From: Planctomycetota bacterium | GTDB lineage: Bacteria > Planctomycetota > UBA11346 | Reading direction: 5' to 3' | NCBI GenBank assembly: GCA_017302815.1 | Contig: JAFLCQ010000009.1 | Location: 1-33,252, forward strand | DNA: 33,252 bases | Part shown: positions 24,352-32,721 of the stretch, piece after piece | Numbering within the stretch: the stretch's first letter is position 1 | Layout of the letters: every line of letters begins with the position of its first letter | Program-made: the position numbers and the translations under genes | Notes under the pieces: generated by a model | Database searches by the model: none | The model's input: only the letters and a program-made list of their open reading frames with translations | What the model was told of the DNA's origin: nothing

Positions 24352-26385
24352 ATGACCATGCGCCTGTGCAATCGGACATTGCTCCTGATCGCCATCTCCT
24401 GCGCCGCTCTTGCGGCCCAGGATGGCGATGAGTGGCCGGGAATCCCGGCGGACGAAACCCTGGTTGTCACCGCCACCCGCGGCGAACAGGCCCTGCTAGA
24501 TGTTCCGTTGGCGGTCACGACCGTCACCGAGGCGGAACTGCGTCGGCGTGGTGATGGGTCGATCGCCTCGTTCTTCACTGACATCCCTGGCGTTGATATT
24601 GTCGATGTGGCGATCGCCGGCAGCGGCCGGCTGTCGATCCGCGGCGAGGCCGGGTCACGGTGCCTGGTGCTCATCGACGGCGAGAAGGTGGTTGAGAACA
24701 AGAGCATGGACGGAGCGCCGCTGCTGATCGATCCGGCGTCGATCAGCCGGGTCGAGGTGGTGAAGGGGCCGAACAGCGTGCTCTATGGCAGCGAGGCGCT
24801 GGGTGGAGTGGTCAATTTCATAACCCATGCCCAGGAATCCCGGCAGCCGGGGTTCAGCGGATCAGCGGACGCCACCTACTACAGCGCGTCGCAGGGGTTC
24901 GGTTACAGCATGCGCCTCGCCCATGTCGGCGAGACCTGGTACCAGACCATCGGTGGATCGATAGCGAACCACGGCGATCGTATGGCCGGCGGCGATGCCG
25001 GGCGCATCGATGACACCGACTACACGCAATGGGCGACGAACGCGAGCATCGGACGCAGGACCGCCGACAGCGATATCAGCCTGGTCGCCGACTGGTTCGA
25101 GGGCGATTTCTCGGTCGCGGACTACGCCGACGACGAGATCGTGATCGGTCTGGACCTGCCCACCTGGTCGCGCGGGAAGATGTCGTTGCGCGGCCGCTGG
25201 GACGATCTCGGCCCGGTGGTGTCGACACTGCGGACATCGGCCTACGCCCAGGTCAGCGAGAAGGTGTTCGACAACAACATGGTCATCATCCCGATGTCCA
25301 TGAACCTGGACATCCACACGGAGAATCAGCAACCCTGCTTCGGTGGTCAGATCCAGGTGGATGTGACTCCAGGCGGAAGCCATCTGCTCATCTACGGCAT
25401 CGAGGCGCGTCGCGACCTGCTTGATGCGACATCGCAGCGGACGACGACCAACTTCTTCGGAACGATCACCACCACGACCAGTATCACGGCGCACCAAGAC
25501 AGCGCGGCAGCCTATGCCCAGGATGAGTTCGATCTCCTCGATGACCTGACCATCACGGTGGGTGCCCGGGCATCGTTGGTGCGCAGCGGCGTCGACAGCA
25601 GCGACGACCCGTTGGTGCCGATCGCGGATGGCAGCGATGCCAACGCCGTCGGTTCGCTGGCGGGTGTCTATCGCTTGTCCGAGTACGCAAGCTTGCGGGC
25701 CAGCATCGCGCAGGGCTACGCCTATCCCACCCTGGACAAGCTCTACATCGGCACCTCGCATGGCAGTTCCAGCCACGTCTACCCGAACCCGCAATTGAAG
25801 TCGGAACGATCCGTGTCGATGGAGACCGGCCTGCGCCTGGACGACGGCCAGAGCGTGCTCGACCTGACCATCTTCCACGCCCAGGCCAGCGATTACATCT
25901 CCACCGTTCCCCTCGGCAGCGGTCCTGACCGAATCTACATCAACGCCGACAGTGCCGTCACGACCGGTGTCGAGGTGTCCGCCAGCCACACCATCGTCAA
26001 GACGTGGACGCCACATCTGTCTGGTACGGTGATTCGGCGACGCGAAGAGATCGAAGGCGTGTCCAGTGACGAAGTCGGCCTGCCGCCCATCAGCGGCAAG
26101 GCCGGCCTGCGCTGGCGCCAGGACGTCGGAGCCTGGCATCTGGACGGGGACGCCTTCCTGCGCGGCGCCGCCACAGCGGTGGAGGACACCGGCACCGAAC
26201 GCATCACCTACGAGGAGTGGCTGACCGTGAACCTTGATCTGGGGGCCTCCTGGCGAGCCGACGGCTACGGCTGGCGCACGTCGCTGCGGTTGGTGAACAT
26301 CACCGATGAACTGTATACGCCGGCCACCCAGGCGGTGCCGGCGGCCGGACGTTCCGTCATCTTCTCGCTGGGGGCGTCATGGTGA
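24352..26385 (+). CDS. TonB-dependent heme/siderophore-type receptor
   Basis: The 677-residue outer-membrane receptor has a signal peptide (RTLLLIAISCAALAA), a TonB-box-like ETLVVTATR, a plug domain (SIASFFTDIPGVDI, RGEAGSRCLVLIDG, SRVEVVKGPNSVLYGSEA, GGVVNFIT) and a barrel ending in aromatic FSLGASW. The segment YAYPTLDKLY...NPQLKSE matches the FRAP/NPNL pair of heme receptors, with a His between. It imports heme across the outer membrane using TonB energy; tonB/exbBD are not in this window. ATG 24352 is chosen for the signal peptide. The next gene overlaps its end by seven bases. Confidence 0.9.
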   Translation: MTMRLCNRTLLLIAISCAALAAQDGDEWPGIPADETLVVTATRGEQALLDVPLAVTTVTEAELRRRGDGSIASFFTDIPGVDIVDVAIAGSGRLSIRGEAGSRCLVLIDGEKVVENKSMDGAPLLIDPASISRVEVVKGPNSVLYGSEALGGVVNFITHAQESRQPGFSGSADATYYSASQGFGYSMRLAHVGETWYQTIGGSIANHGDRMAGGDAGRIDDTDYTQWATNASIGRRTADSDISLVADWFEGDFSVADYADDEIVIGLDLPTWSRGKMSLRGRWDDLGPVVSTLRTSAYAQVSEKVFDNNMVIIPMSMNLDIHTENQQPCFGGQIQVDVTPGGSHLLIYGIEARRDLLDATSQRTTTNFFGTITTTTSITAHQDSAAAYAQDEFDLLDDLTITVGARASLVRSGVDSSDDPLVPIADGSDANAVGSLAGVYRLSEYASLRASIAQGYAYPTLDKLYIGTSHGSSSHVYPNPQLKSERSVSMETGLRLDDGQSVLDLTIFHAQASDYISTVPLGSGPDRIYINADSAVTTGVEVSASHTIVKTWTPHLSGTVIRRREEIEGVSSDEVGLPPISGKAGLRWRQDVGAWHLDGDAFLRGAATAVEDTGTERITYEEWLTVNLDLGASWRADGYGWRTSLRLVNITDELYTPATQAVPAAGRSVIFSLGASW

Positions 26386-27818
26386 AGAGGGGATTTGCGG
26401 CGGTCTTCGCTGATCTGGATGAGGCGCGACGCGGTTGGCTGACTGGATGGCCGGCGCTCGACCCACTCAGCGGTGCCTTCCCGCGCAAGCGGGTGGTCCA
26501 TGCCGGCATGGGTGGCGGAGCCAGGCCGGAGGCCGATCCGGCAGGTACGTTCGTGGCAGCCACGACCGCCGGCGCGGATCCGCCGGTGCTGCCGGATACC
26601 TGCATGGCGTATGTGCACATTCCGTTCTGTCGGACCCGCTGCACGTATTGCCAGTTCTACCTCGCGCCGCACCATGCGGATGTCGAGGATGCGTACATCG
26701 ACCTGCTGCTACAGGAGTTCGCCCAGACCGAGCGGCAGGTGCGGCGGTGGCCGCGGCCATGCAGTGCCGTGTACCTCGGCGGCGGAACGCCCAGTGATCT
26801 GACGCCGCGAAATCTCGAGCGGCTCTTCGCCGGCATCCGTCGCCACCTGCCCCTGCGCAACGATGCCGAGATCACCCTCGAAGGACGGCTGTCCGGCTAT
26901 GGCGACGATCGCCACGAGGTGGCACTGGTCGGCGGCGCCAACCGCTTCTCGTTCGGGGTGCAGAGTTTCGACACTGGCGTCCGCCGCCGCCTGGGACGCA
27001 TCCAGGATGGCGACGCGGTGGCGGTACGGCTCACCGAACTCGCGCGTCGCCGGGATGCGATCATTGCCTGCGATCTGATCTACGGTTTGCCCGGCCAAGA
27101 CCGCGCCTGTTGGCAGCGTGATCTGGAGACGCTCGGCAGATGTGCCATAGATGGTGTGTCGACCTACCAGCTCAACTTGTTCCAGCGCAGCCCGCTGCAC
27201 CGCGCGGTCGCCGACGGACGCGTGGATCGCCCAGCGACGACCGCCGAGCAGGCCGGCTACTTCCGCGATGCGGAGGCTTTCTTCGCCGCCAATGGCTTCC
27301 AGCGCCTGCAGTGCAGCCACTTCGCATCCAGCCGGATGGAGCGCAGCCTGTACAATGCCGCGTCGAAGGGCTCGGCCTGGGTGATGCCATTTGGTGCCGG
27401 AGCCGGCGGATTCTGGGGTGGGCGCATGTTCATGCACTACCAGGATCTCGCCGCCTGGCGCACCGCCGTGACCGAAGGGCGCAAGCCGGTTGGCATGGCG
27501 ATCCGCCAGAGCCAGCTCCAGGAACGGCAGCGGCGGATCGGTGAACGGTTGGAGAACACCCAGCGTCTCTCCTGGTCCTGGCTCGATGCGGTGGCAGAGG
27601 CCGATGCCCGAGGCACCTACGGCGCCCTGTTCCGAGGCTGGGAGACACATGCCCTGGCCCGGCTCGACACCCATGGCCTGGAGTTGCTGGAGGCCGGCCG
27701 CTTCTGGGTCGCCAACCTTGCCCAGGCCCTGTGCGATGCCATCGCCATCGAGTGCGAGGGCTGCATACCGTCCGATCTGCAACCCCGTGCCGGCGTCGAG
27801 ATCGCCGCACAAGGATGA
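26379..27818 (+). CDS. hutW: HutW/ChuW, oxygen-independent heme-degrading radical SAM enzyme
   Basis: The 479-residue protein is in the HemN-like radical SAM group. CxxxCxxC lies at Cys84, Cys88 and Cys91 (FCRTRCTYCQFY), followed by YLGGGTPSDL and an SFGVQSF motif. The ChuW/HutW branch is a methyltransferase that opens heme anaerobically and frees iron, giving a linear tetrapyrrole (anaerobilin). A CPO-like role in heme synthesis is less likely because of the N-terminal extension and the heme-uptake neighbours. ATG 26379 overlaps the receptor stop. HmuS follows after four bases. Confidence 0.88.
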   Translation: MVKRGFAAVFADLDEARRGWLTGWPALDPLSGAFPRKRVVHAGMGGGARPEADPAGTFVAATTAGADPPVLPDTCMAYVHIPFCRTRCTYCQFYLAPHHADVEDAYIDLLLQEFAQTERQVRRWPRPCSAVYLGGGTPSDLTPRNLERLFAGIRRHLPLRNDAEITLEGRLSGYGDDRHEVALVGGANRFSFGVQSFDTGVRRRLGRIQDGDAVAVRLTELARRRDAIIACDLIYGLPGQDRACWQRDLETLGRCAIDGVSTYQLNLFQRSPLHRAVADGRVDRPATTAEQAGYFRDAEAFFAANGFQRLQCSHFASSRMERSLYNAASKGSAWVMPFGAGAGGFWGGRMFMHYQDLAAWRTAVTEGRKPVGMAIRQSQLQERQRRIGERLENTQRLSWSWLDAVAEADARGTYGALFRGWETHALARLDTHGLELLEAGRFWVANLAQALCDAIAIECEGCIPSDLQPRAGVEIAAQG

Positions 27819-27822
27819 ACCC

Positions 27823-28662
27823 ATGACCCACGCCATCACGCCATCCCCACTTTATGCCGGCTGGCAGCGGCTGCTCGCTGATGAGGCCAGTCGTCGCCCA
27901 GGTCCTCCCCTGTTCCCTCGCGATGCAGCCGCCAAGCTCGGTGTCAGCGAGGGCGAACTGCTGGCCAGCGCCTGCGGTGGCCAGGGCAGCGTCCGGTTGC
28001 AGGGTGACCCGGCCGACCTGCTGTCGCGCCTCGCCGGCAGCGAGGCGACGGTCATCGTCCGCAATGAAGCGGCGATCGTCGAGCGCACCTGCATCTGGTC
28101 GCACCAGGGCGGAGCGGTGCTGACCGGACCGGGATCGCGCCTGGACCTGGACGCCGTCGGCATCGGTCTCGTCCTGGCGGTCGAGCAGGAATCGGGCCCT
28201 GCCGGTTTCAGACGCAGCCTGCAGTTCTTCGACCGGTCCGGCCGGGCCATCTGCAAGTGCTTCGGTATCGATAGCGCAGTCCTGTCCGAGATCAGGTCTG
28301 CCCATACTCACGCCGATCAGGGCTGCGTCGGCATCGTCCAGGCCGGCTGGCGACCGGCATCGCCACCGGCGGCCGCCGAAATCCAGCCGGGGTCGGCCAT
28401 CGACATCGCCCTGGCCGAAGCGGCCGCCGACGGGGTGCCACGACACCTCCGGGTCGGCAACGGTGTCGCCACGCTGGAGGTCACCCAGCGCATCCAGCGG
28501 GTCGTGCCCATGCATGGGTTCCTCAACATCCTCGATCCCGGCTTGGACGTCCACCTGCGTCCTGAGCTGTGCTCGTCGCAGGGACGCGATGCGACCACCG
28601 GCGCACAGCGCTACGGCGTCGGGCATGACGGCATCGCTATCAGCCGGAGGGACCAGGCGTGA
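27823..28662 (+). CDS. hmuS: HmuS/ChuS-type heme-handling protein
   Basis: The 279-residue cytoplasmic protein is in the HemS/ChuS/HmuS family. Its first half contains AAKLGVSEGELLAS and VIVRNEAAIVE; the second half contains HLRVGNGVATLEV and FLNILDPGLDVHLR, the family's C-terminal repeat signature. Relatives bind heme and pass it to degradation enzymes or degrade it themselves. It is shorter than E. coli ChuS (about 340 residues). AAGGAT precedes ATG 27823; its stop overlaps the GTG of hmuT (GTGA). Confidence 0.82.
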   Translation: MTHAITPSPLYAGWQRLLADEASRRPGPPLFPRDAAAKLGVSEGELLASACGGQGSVRLQGDPADLLSRLAGSEATVIVRNEAAIVERTCIWSHQGGAVLTGPGSRLDLDAVGIGLVLAVEQESGPAGFRRSLQFFDRSGRAICKCFGIDSAVLSEIRSAHTHADQGCVGIVQAGWRPASPPAAAEIQPGSAIDIALAEAAADGVPRHLRVGNGVATLEVTQRIQRVVPMHGFLNILDPGLDVHLRPELCSSQGRDATTGAQRYGVGHDGIAISRRDQA

Positions 28663-29501
28663 AGCGGCTCATCGCATTGCTTCTCGTCGGCATCGCAATG
28701 CTCGGTGCTGGCGAGCCGCGGCGCATCGTCAGCATCGATCCAGCCGTCACCGAGACCGTCTTCCAGTTCGGGCACGGCGGGGCGGTGGTGGCTACCGACA
28801 TGACCAGCACCTGGCCAGCCGCGGCGGCAGCCCTCCCCAAGCTGGGGTATATCCGCCAGCTCAACGCCGAGGGCATCATCGCCCAGCGCCCGGATCTGGT
28901 GCTGACCAGCGACAAGCTGCAACCCCGCATGGTGATCGAGCAACTCCAGCAGGCTGGCATCACGGTGCGCGAACTGCCCGGGGCTGCCGACCTGCCCGCC
29001 TTGCGCCAGCGCCTGCTGGGCGTCGGCGAAGCGCTGGGGGAGTCCGCCCAGGCCCAGCGGTTGTATGACGGTATCACCGCTCGCATCGATGCCGTGGCGC
29101 GGCGTCATCCTGCCGGCGGCACCGGGCCCCGGGTGCTGTTCATCCTCCATCTCATGGGTGGCGATGTCGTGTGCGGCGGTTCCGGAACGGCAGCCGACTG
29201 GCTGATCCGGGCCTGCGGCGGACGCAATGGCATCGATGCCCCCGGCTACAAGCCGGTCGGAGCCGAGGCGCTGCTGGCGATGCGTCCCGATGTCGTCGTC
29301 GCCATGAGCACCGGGCCCAGCGGACCGATGACCCGCGAACGCATCGTCGCCCACCACGCTCTCACCGGTCTCGCGGCCGTACAGTCCGGACGCGTGCATC
29401 TGGTGGACGGCACGCTCATGCTCGGTTTCGGTCCCCGGCTGGGCGAGGCGGTGGAGGCCTTCGCCGATCTGCTGCACGGCGATGGTGCCGCCCAGCGATG
29501 A
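28659..29501 (+). CDS. hmuT: HmuT, periplasmic heme-binding protein of the ABC importer
   Basis: The 280-residue protein has a signal peptide (about 1-18) and the class III binding-protein fold: RIVSIDPAVTETVFQFG at the start, NAEGIIAQRPDLVLTS in the middle and PLxx-type loops later. It delivers heme to HmuUV. It uses a GTG start overlapping hmuS, and its stop overlaps hmuU ATG by ATGA. Confidence 0.88.
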   Translation: MKRLIALLLVGIAMLGAGEPRRIVSIDPAVTETVFQFGHGGAVVATDMTSTWPAAAAALPKLGYIRQLNAEGIIAQRPDLVLTSDKLQPRMVIEQLQQAGITVRELPGAADLPALRQRLLGVGEALGESAQAQRLYDGITARIDAVARRHPAGGTGPRVLFILHLMGGDVVCGGSGTAADWLIRACGGRNGIDAPGYKPVGAEALLAMRPDVVVAMSTGPSGPMTRERIVAHHALTGLAAVQSGRVHLVDGTLMLGFGPRLGEAVEAFADLLHGDGAAQR

Positions 29502-30514
29502 TCCTTCGCCTGCCCCGATCGGTCCTGCTGAGCGCGTGCGCGGCCGCGGCCCTGCTGCTCGGCATCATCGCCATCGGCGTCGGTCCGGTTCCTCTGGATG
29601 TCCGCGCCGTCCTGGGTGCCTTGTTCGGCGATGTCGATGACGCGACCACGGCGATCGTGCTCTCGATCCGCTTGCCGCGCGTGGCGTTGGCGCTCCTGGT
29701 CGGTGGTGGGCTGGCGATCGCTGGCGCGACCATGCAGGGCCTCTTCCGCAATCCCCTAGCCGACCCCGGCCTGATCGGGGTGTCGAGCGGCGCGGCGCTG
29801 GCAGCGGTCACCGTGATTGTGTTGGGTGATGGGTTGTTCGGCGGCATGGCAGGACGCTTCGCCCTGCCGATCGCTGCCTTCGCGGGTAGCCTCGGCACGA
29901 CCTGGTTCGTCTACCGCTTGGCGCGTTTCTGCGGCCGCACCCACATCGCCACCATGCTGCTCGCCGGCATCGCCATCAATGCCCTGTGCGGAGCCGTGAT
30001 CGGTGTCCTGGTCTACGTGGCCAATGACGACCAGCTGCGCAGCCTCACCTTCTGGCAAATGGGTAGCCTGGGGCGGGCCGGCTGGCCCGAGGTGTGGATG
30101 TGCCTGGCGATCATGCTGCCGGCGATGATCTGGCTGCTCACCCTGGGACGTTCGCTCAATGCCCTCGTCCTGGGCGACAGCGAAGCGCAGTACCTGGGCA
30201 TCGATGTGCAGCGTTGCACCCGGACCGCCATCATCCTCTGCGCCCTGCTGGTGGGCGCCGGCGTCGCGGTCAGCGGGGTCATCGGCTTCATCGGTCTCGT
30301 CATCCCACATCTCATCCGTCTGCTCATCGGCCCCGATCATCGTGGCGTGCTGCCAGGGGCGGCCTGCGCCGGAGGCGCCTTGCTGGTCGCTGCCGACATG
30401 GGGGCGCGTACCGCGGCGGCTCCGGCTGAGCTGCCGGTCGGTCTGCTCACCGCCGCCATCGGAGCCCCATTCTTCCTCGTCCTGCTGCTGCAGCAGCGGC
30501 GTGGTGCGGTATGA
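29498..30514 (+). CDS. hmuU: HmuU, heme ABC transporter permease
   Basis: The 338-residue permease belongs to the FecCD/BtuC family. About 10 membrane helices are predicted. Family signatures include RLPRVALALLVGGGLAIAGA, QGLFRNPLADPGLIGVSSGA and GFIGLVIPHLIRLLIG, the last being the contact to the ATPase. It forms the inner-membrane channel with HmuV. Both junctions are ATGA overlaps. Confidence 0.93.
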   Translation: MILRLPRSVLLSACAAAALLLGIIAIGVGPVPLDVRAVLGALFGDVDDATTAIVLSIRLPRVALALLVGGGLAIAGATMQGLFRNPLADPGLIGVSSGAALAAVTVIVLGDGLFGGMAGRFALPIAAFAGSLGTTWFVYRLARFCGRTHIATMLLAGIAINALCGAVIGVLVYVANDDQLRSLTFWQMGSLGRAGWPEVWMCLAIMLPAMIWLLTLGRSLNALVLGDSEAQYLGIDVQRCTRTAIILCALLVGAGVAVSGVIGFIGLVIPHLIRLLIGPDHRGVLPGAACAGGALLVAADMGARTAAAPAELPVGLLTAAIGAPFFLVLLLQQRRGAV

Positions 30515-31350
30515 GCCAAGGACTCGTCGCGGCCGGGGTGGAGGTGTTGGCGGGACCTCGACGTCTGCTCGATGGCGTCGATGCCACCGTCGCCCCCGGC
30601 CTTGTCCTGGGTGTGCTGGGCGCCAATGGAGCAGGCAAGAGCACCTTACTGCGCTGCCTGTCGGGCGGCCAGCGCCTGCATGGCGGCCGGGTCGAGCTCG
30701 ATGGACGAGCGCTGACGGCGTGGTCGGCGCATGATCTGGCCCGCCGGCGGGCGGTCATGAGCCAGGAGATCACCCTCGCCTTCCCGTTCCGGGCGGCTGA
30801 GGTGGTGGCGATGGGGCGGGACGTCTGGCGGGAATCCGACCGGGCCACGGCGCGGGTGGCCGACGAGATGCTGGATCTCGTCGGCATGGCGGATTGCGCC
30901 CAGCGAATCTATCCGACCCTGTCCGGGGGTGAGCGCCAGCGGGTGCAGCTGGCGCGTGCGCTGGCCCAGATCCACGGCGGGCGCGATCCGGTGCTGCTGC
31001 TCGACGAGCCGGTGTCGGCCCTGGATCCGGAGCATGCCATCCGCGTCCTCGCCCTGATCCGCGCCCGTGCCCGTGCGGGGGCGGCCGTCCTCGTCGTGCT
31101 GCATGACCTCAATCTCGCCGCCGCCTTTTGCGATCAGGCCGTGTTCCTCCGAGCGGGTCGCCGCTATGCCGCGGGATCCGTGGTCGATCTCTACCAGCCC
31201 GAGATCATCGCCGGGGTCTTCGGTATTCAGGCGTCGGTGGTCACCCACCCCAGTGGGGGTCATCCGATGGTCATTCCGGTCTATCACGGATGTGACACCG
31301 TAGAGCGGCGTCCCACACATGCGCTGACCTCGCAGGCGTGCTGCGCATGA
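30511..31350 (+). CDS. hmuV: HmuV, heme ABC transporter ATPase
   Basis: The 279-residue ATP-binding subunit powers heme import with HmuU. It has Walker A at 37-45 (GANGAGKST), the signature LSGGERQRVQLARAL, Walker B VLLLDEPVSALD, and a switch His in VLHDLNLA. The C-terminal 30 residues with a CC pair form an uncharacterised tail. It overlaps hmuU and the next gene by ATGA. Confidence 0.93.
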   Translation: MSQGLVAAGVEVLAGPRRLLDGVDATVAPGLVLGVLGANGAGKSTLLRCLSGGQRLHGGRVELDGRALTAWSAHDLARRRAVMSQEITLAFPFRAAEVVAMGRDVWRESDRATARVADEMLDLVGMADCAQRIYPTLSGGERQRVQLARALAQIHGGRDPVLLLDEPVSALDPEHAIRVLALIRARARAGAAVLVVLHDLNLAAAFCDQAVFLRAGRRYAAGSVVDLYQPEIIAGVFGIQASVVTHPSGGHPMVIPVYHGCDTVERRPTHALTSQACCA

Positions 31351-32153
31351 GCGTCCTCATCCTCGGTTGCGGCCAACTCGGCTACGCCGTCGGCACGGCA
31401 CTGGTGGCCATGGGCATGGCGGTGCATGGCGTCCGCCGGACCCCGATGGCCGAACCGTCGCCGTTTCCCATCCACGCCACCAACGTTGGACATTCCGAGG
31501 ATCTGGCAGCCCTGGCCGGGCGTGTGCCCAGCAGGATTGATACCATCATCGTGTCGGCGTATCCGGCCTTGCGCCATGATCAGCCCGACCCACTGCCCGC
31601 CTGCCTAACAGCTTGTGGCCGGCTCTGGTCGCGAGCGCGCCTCATCTACACCAGTTCGACCCAGATCTACGCTGATGCCGCGGGCGCCTGGGTCGATGAG
31701 TACGGCGCCTATGCCGGCAACGATCCCGCCCACGCCTTTCTCTCCGCAGAGCAGCGCGTTCTGGAGCGTCCGGAGGGCCTGGTGCTGCGCCTGGGCCAGA
31801 TCGTCAGCCGGGGGCGGCTGCTGCAGATGCGCTCGCGCGTCGCATCCCCATCCGTTACCGTTCCGGGTGATCCTGACCGCTGGCTGAACTACATCCATGA
31901 GTACGACATCGTCGATGTCATGCGGATCGCCTGCCACGATGACCGGCTGCGCGGCTGCTACAATCTCGTCCACCCATCGCCGATCCGCGTGCGCGATTGG
32001 CTCCTCACCATCGCCGCCGTGCATGACATGCACATCGCCGTTCACGGCAGCGACGGATCGATGCCGAATCGACGCATCGACGCGCGTCGCATCCGTGCCG
32101 CCTGCCCATCGATCGGCTGGCACGATCTCCGTGGCACCCCGTGCCTTCCCTGA
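31347..32153 (+). CDS. NAD(P)-dependent SDR-type oxidoreductase/epimerase in the heme operon
   Basis: The 268-residue Rossmann protein has GCGQLG (7-12) for nucleotide binding, YTSSTQIYA as the beta-strand with Ser, and AEQRVLE followed by VLRLGQIVSRGR in the extended-SDR (YeeZ-like) manner. The classic YxxxK is absent. It is coupled by ATGA to hmuV and followed by hugZ. In E. coli heme operons ChuY, a different Rossmann reductase, reduces the ChuW product; by position this protein could play that part. The family match is firm and the role is inference. Confidence 0.75.
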   Translation: MSVLILGCGQLGYAVGTALVAMGMAVHGVRRTPMAEPSPFPIHATNVGHSEDLAALAGRVPSRIDTIIVSAYPALRHDQPDPLPACLTACGRLWSRARLIYTSSTQIYADAAGAWVDEYGAYAGNDPAHAFLSAEQRVLERPEGLVLRLGQIVSRGRLLQMRSRVASPSVTVPGDPDRWLNYIHEYDIVDVMRIACHDDRLRGCYNLVHPSPIRVRDWLLTIAAVHDMHIAVHGSDGSMPNRRIDARRIRAACPSIGWHDLRGTPCLP

Positions 32154-32169
32154 CACCGCAGAGGACACT

Positions 32170-32721
32170 ATGACCGACCACCTGGGCAAAGCCCATGCCG
32201 CCTACAGCGCTTTCGCCGCCGGCTTCCAAAGCCTGATTTTGGGCACCGCCACTCCCGATGGCCTGCCGACCGCCTCCTACACCCCGTTTGTTCGTGATGG
32301 CGACGGCTGCTTCTGCATCTTCGTCAGTGGCCTGTCCGATCACACCGGCAATCTCGAACGCACCGGGAAGGCGAGCGTCCTGCTGATCGAGGATGAGTCG
32401 GCGACGCCGATGATCTATGCGCGTCGGCGGCTGACCTTCACTTGCACCGCCTCGTCCGTGTCGCGCGGCAGTGATGACTGGAACGCTCTCGTGGAGCGCT
32501 TCTCCGGTCGCTTCGGGAGCATCGTCCAGTTCTTCCGTTCTGCGGCGGATTTCCGCATCATCCGCCTGAGTCCGGAGAAGGGATTGTTCGTCATCGGCTT
32601 CGGCGAAGCCTACCGAGTCGGCGGCGTGCGCATGGAGACGCTCGAGCATATCAACGACGGAGGGCATGGTGTGACCCATCCCCCCGCTCGTTCCGACGGC
32701 ATGGTCGTCGGTCAGTCGTAG
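32170..32721 (+). CDS. hugZ: HugZ/HutZ-family heme oxygenase-like protein
   Basis: The 183-residue protein has the split-barrel flavin-reductase-like fold of HugZ/HutZ: SLILGTATPDGLPTASYTPF at the start and KGLFVIGFGEAYRVGG near the C-terminus, followed by His-containing LEHINDGGHGV typical of the HutZ tail. HutZ/HugZ use oxygen to cleave heme. GAGGAC precedes ATG 32170, 16 bases after the SDR gene. It ends in a tail-to-tail overlap with the minus-strand gene. Confidence 0.82.
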   Translation: MTDHLGKAHAAYSAFAAGFQSLILGTATPDGLPTASYTPFVRDGDGCFCIFVSGLSDHTGNLERTGKASVLLIEDESATPMIYARRRLTFTCTASSVSRGSDDWNALVERFSGRFGSIVQFFRSAADFRIIRLSPEKGLFVIGFGEAYRVGGVRMETLEHINDGGHGVTHPPARSDGMVVGQS

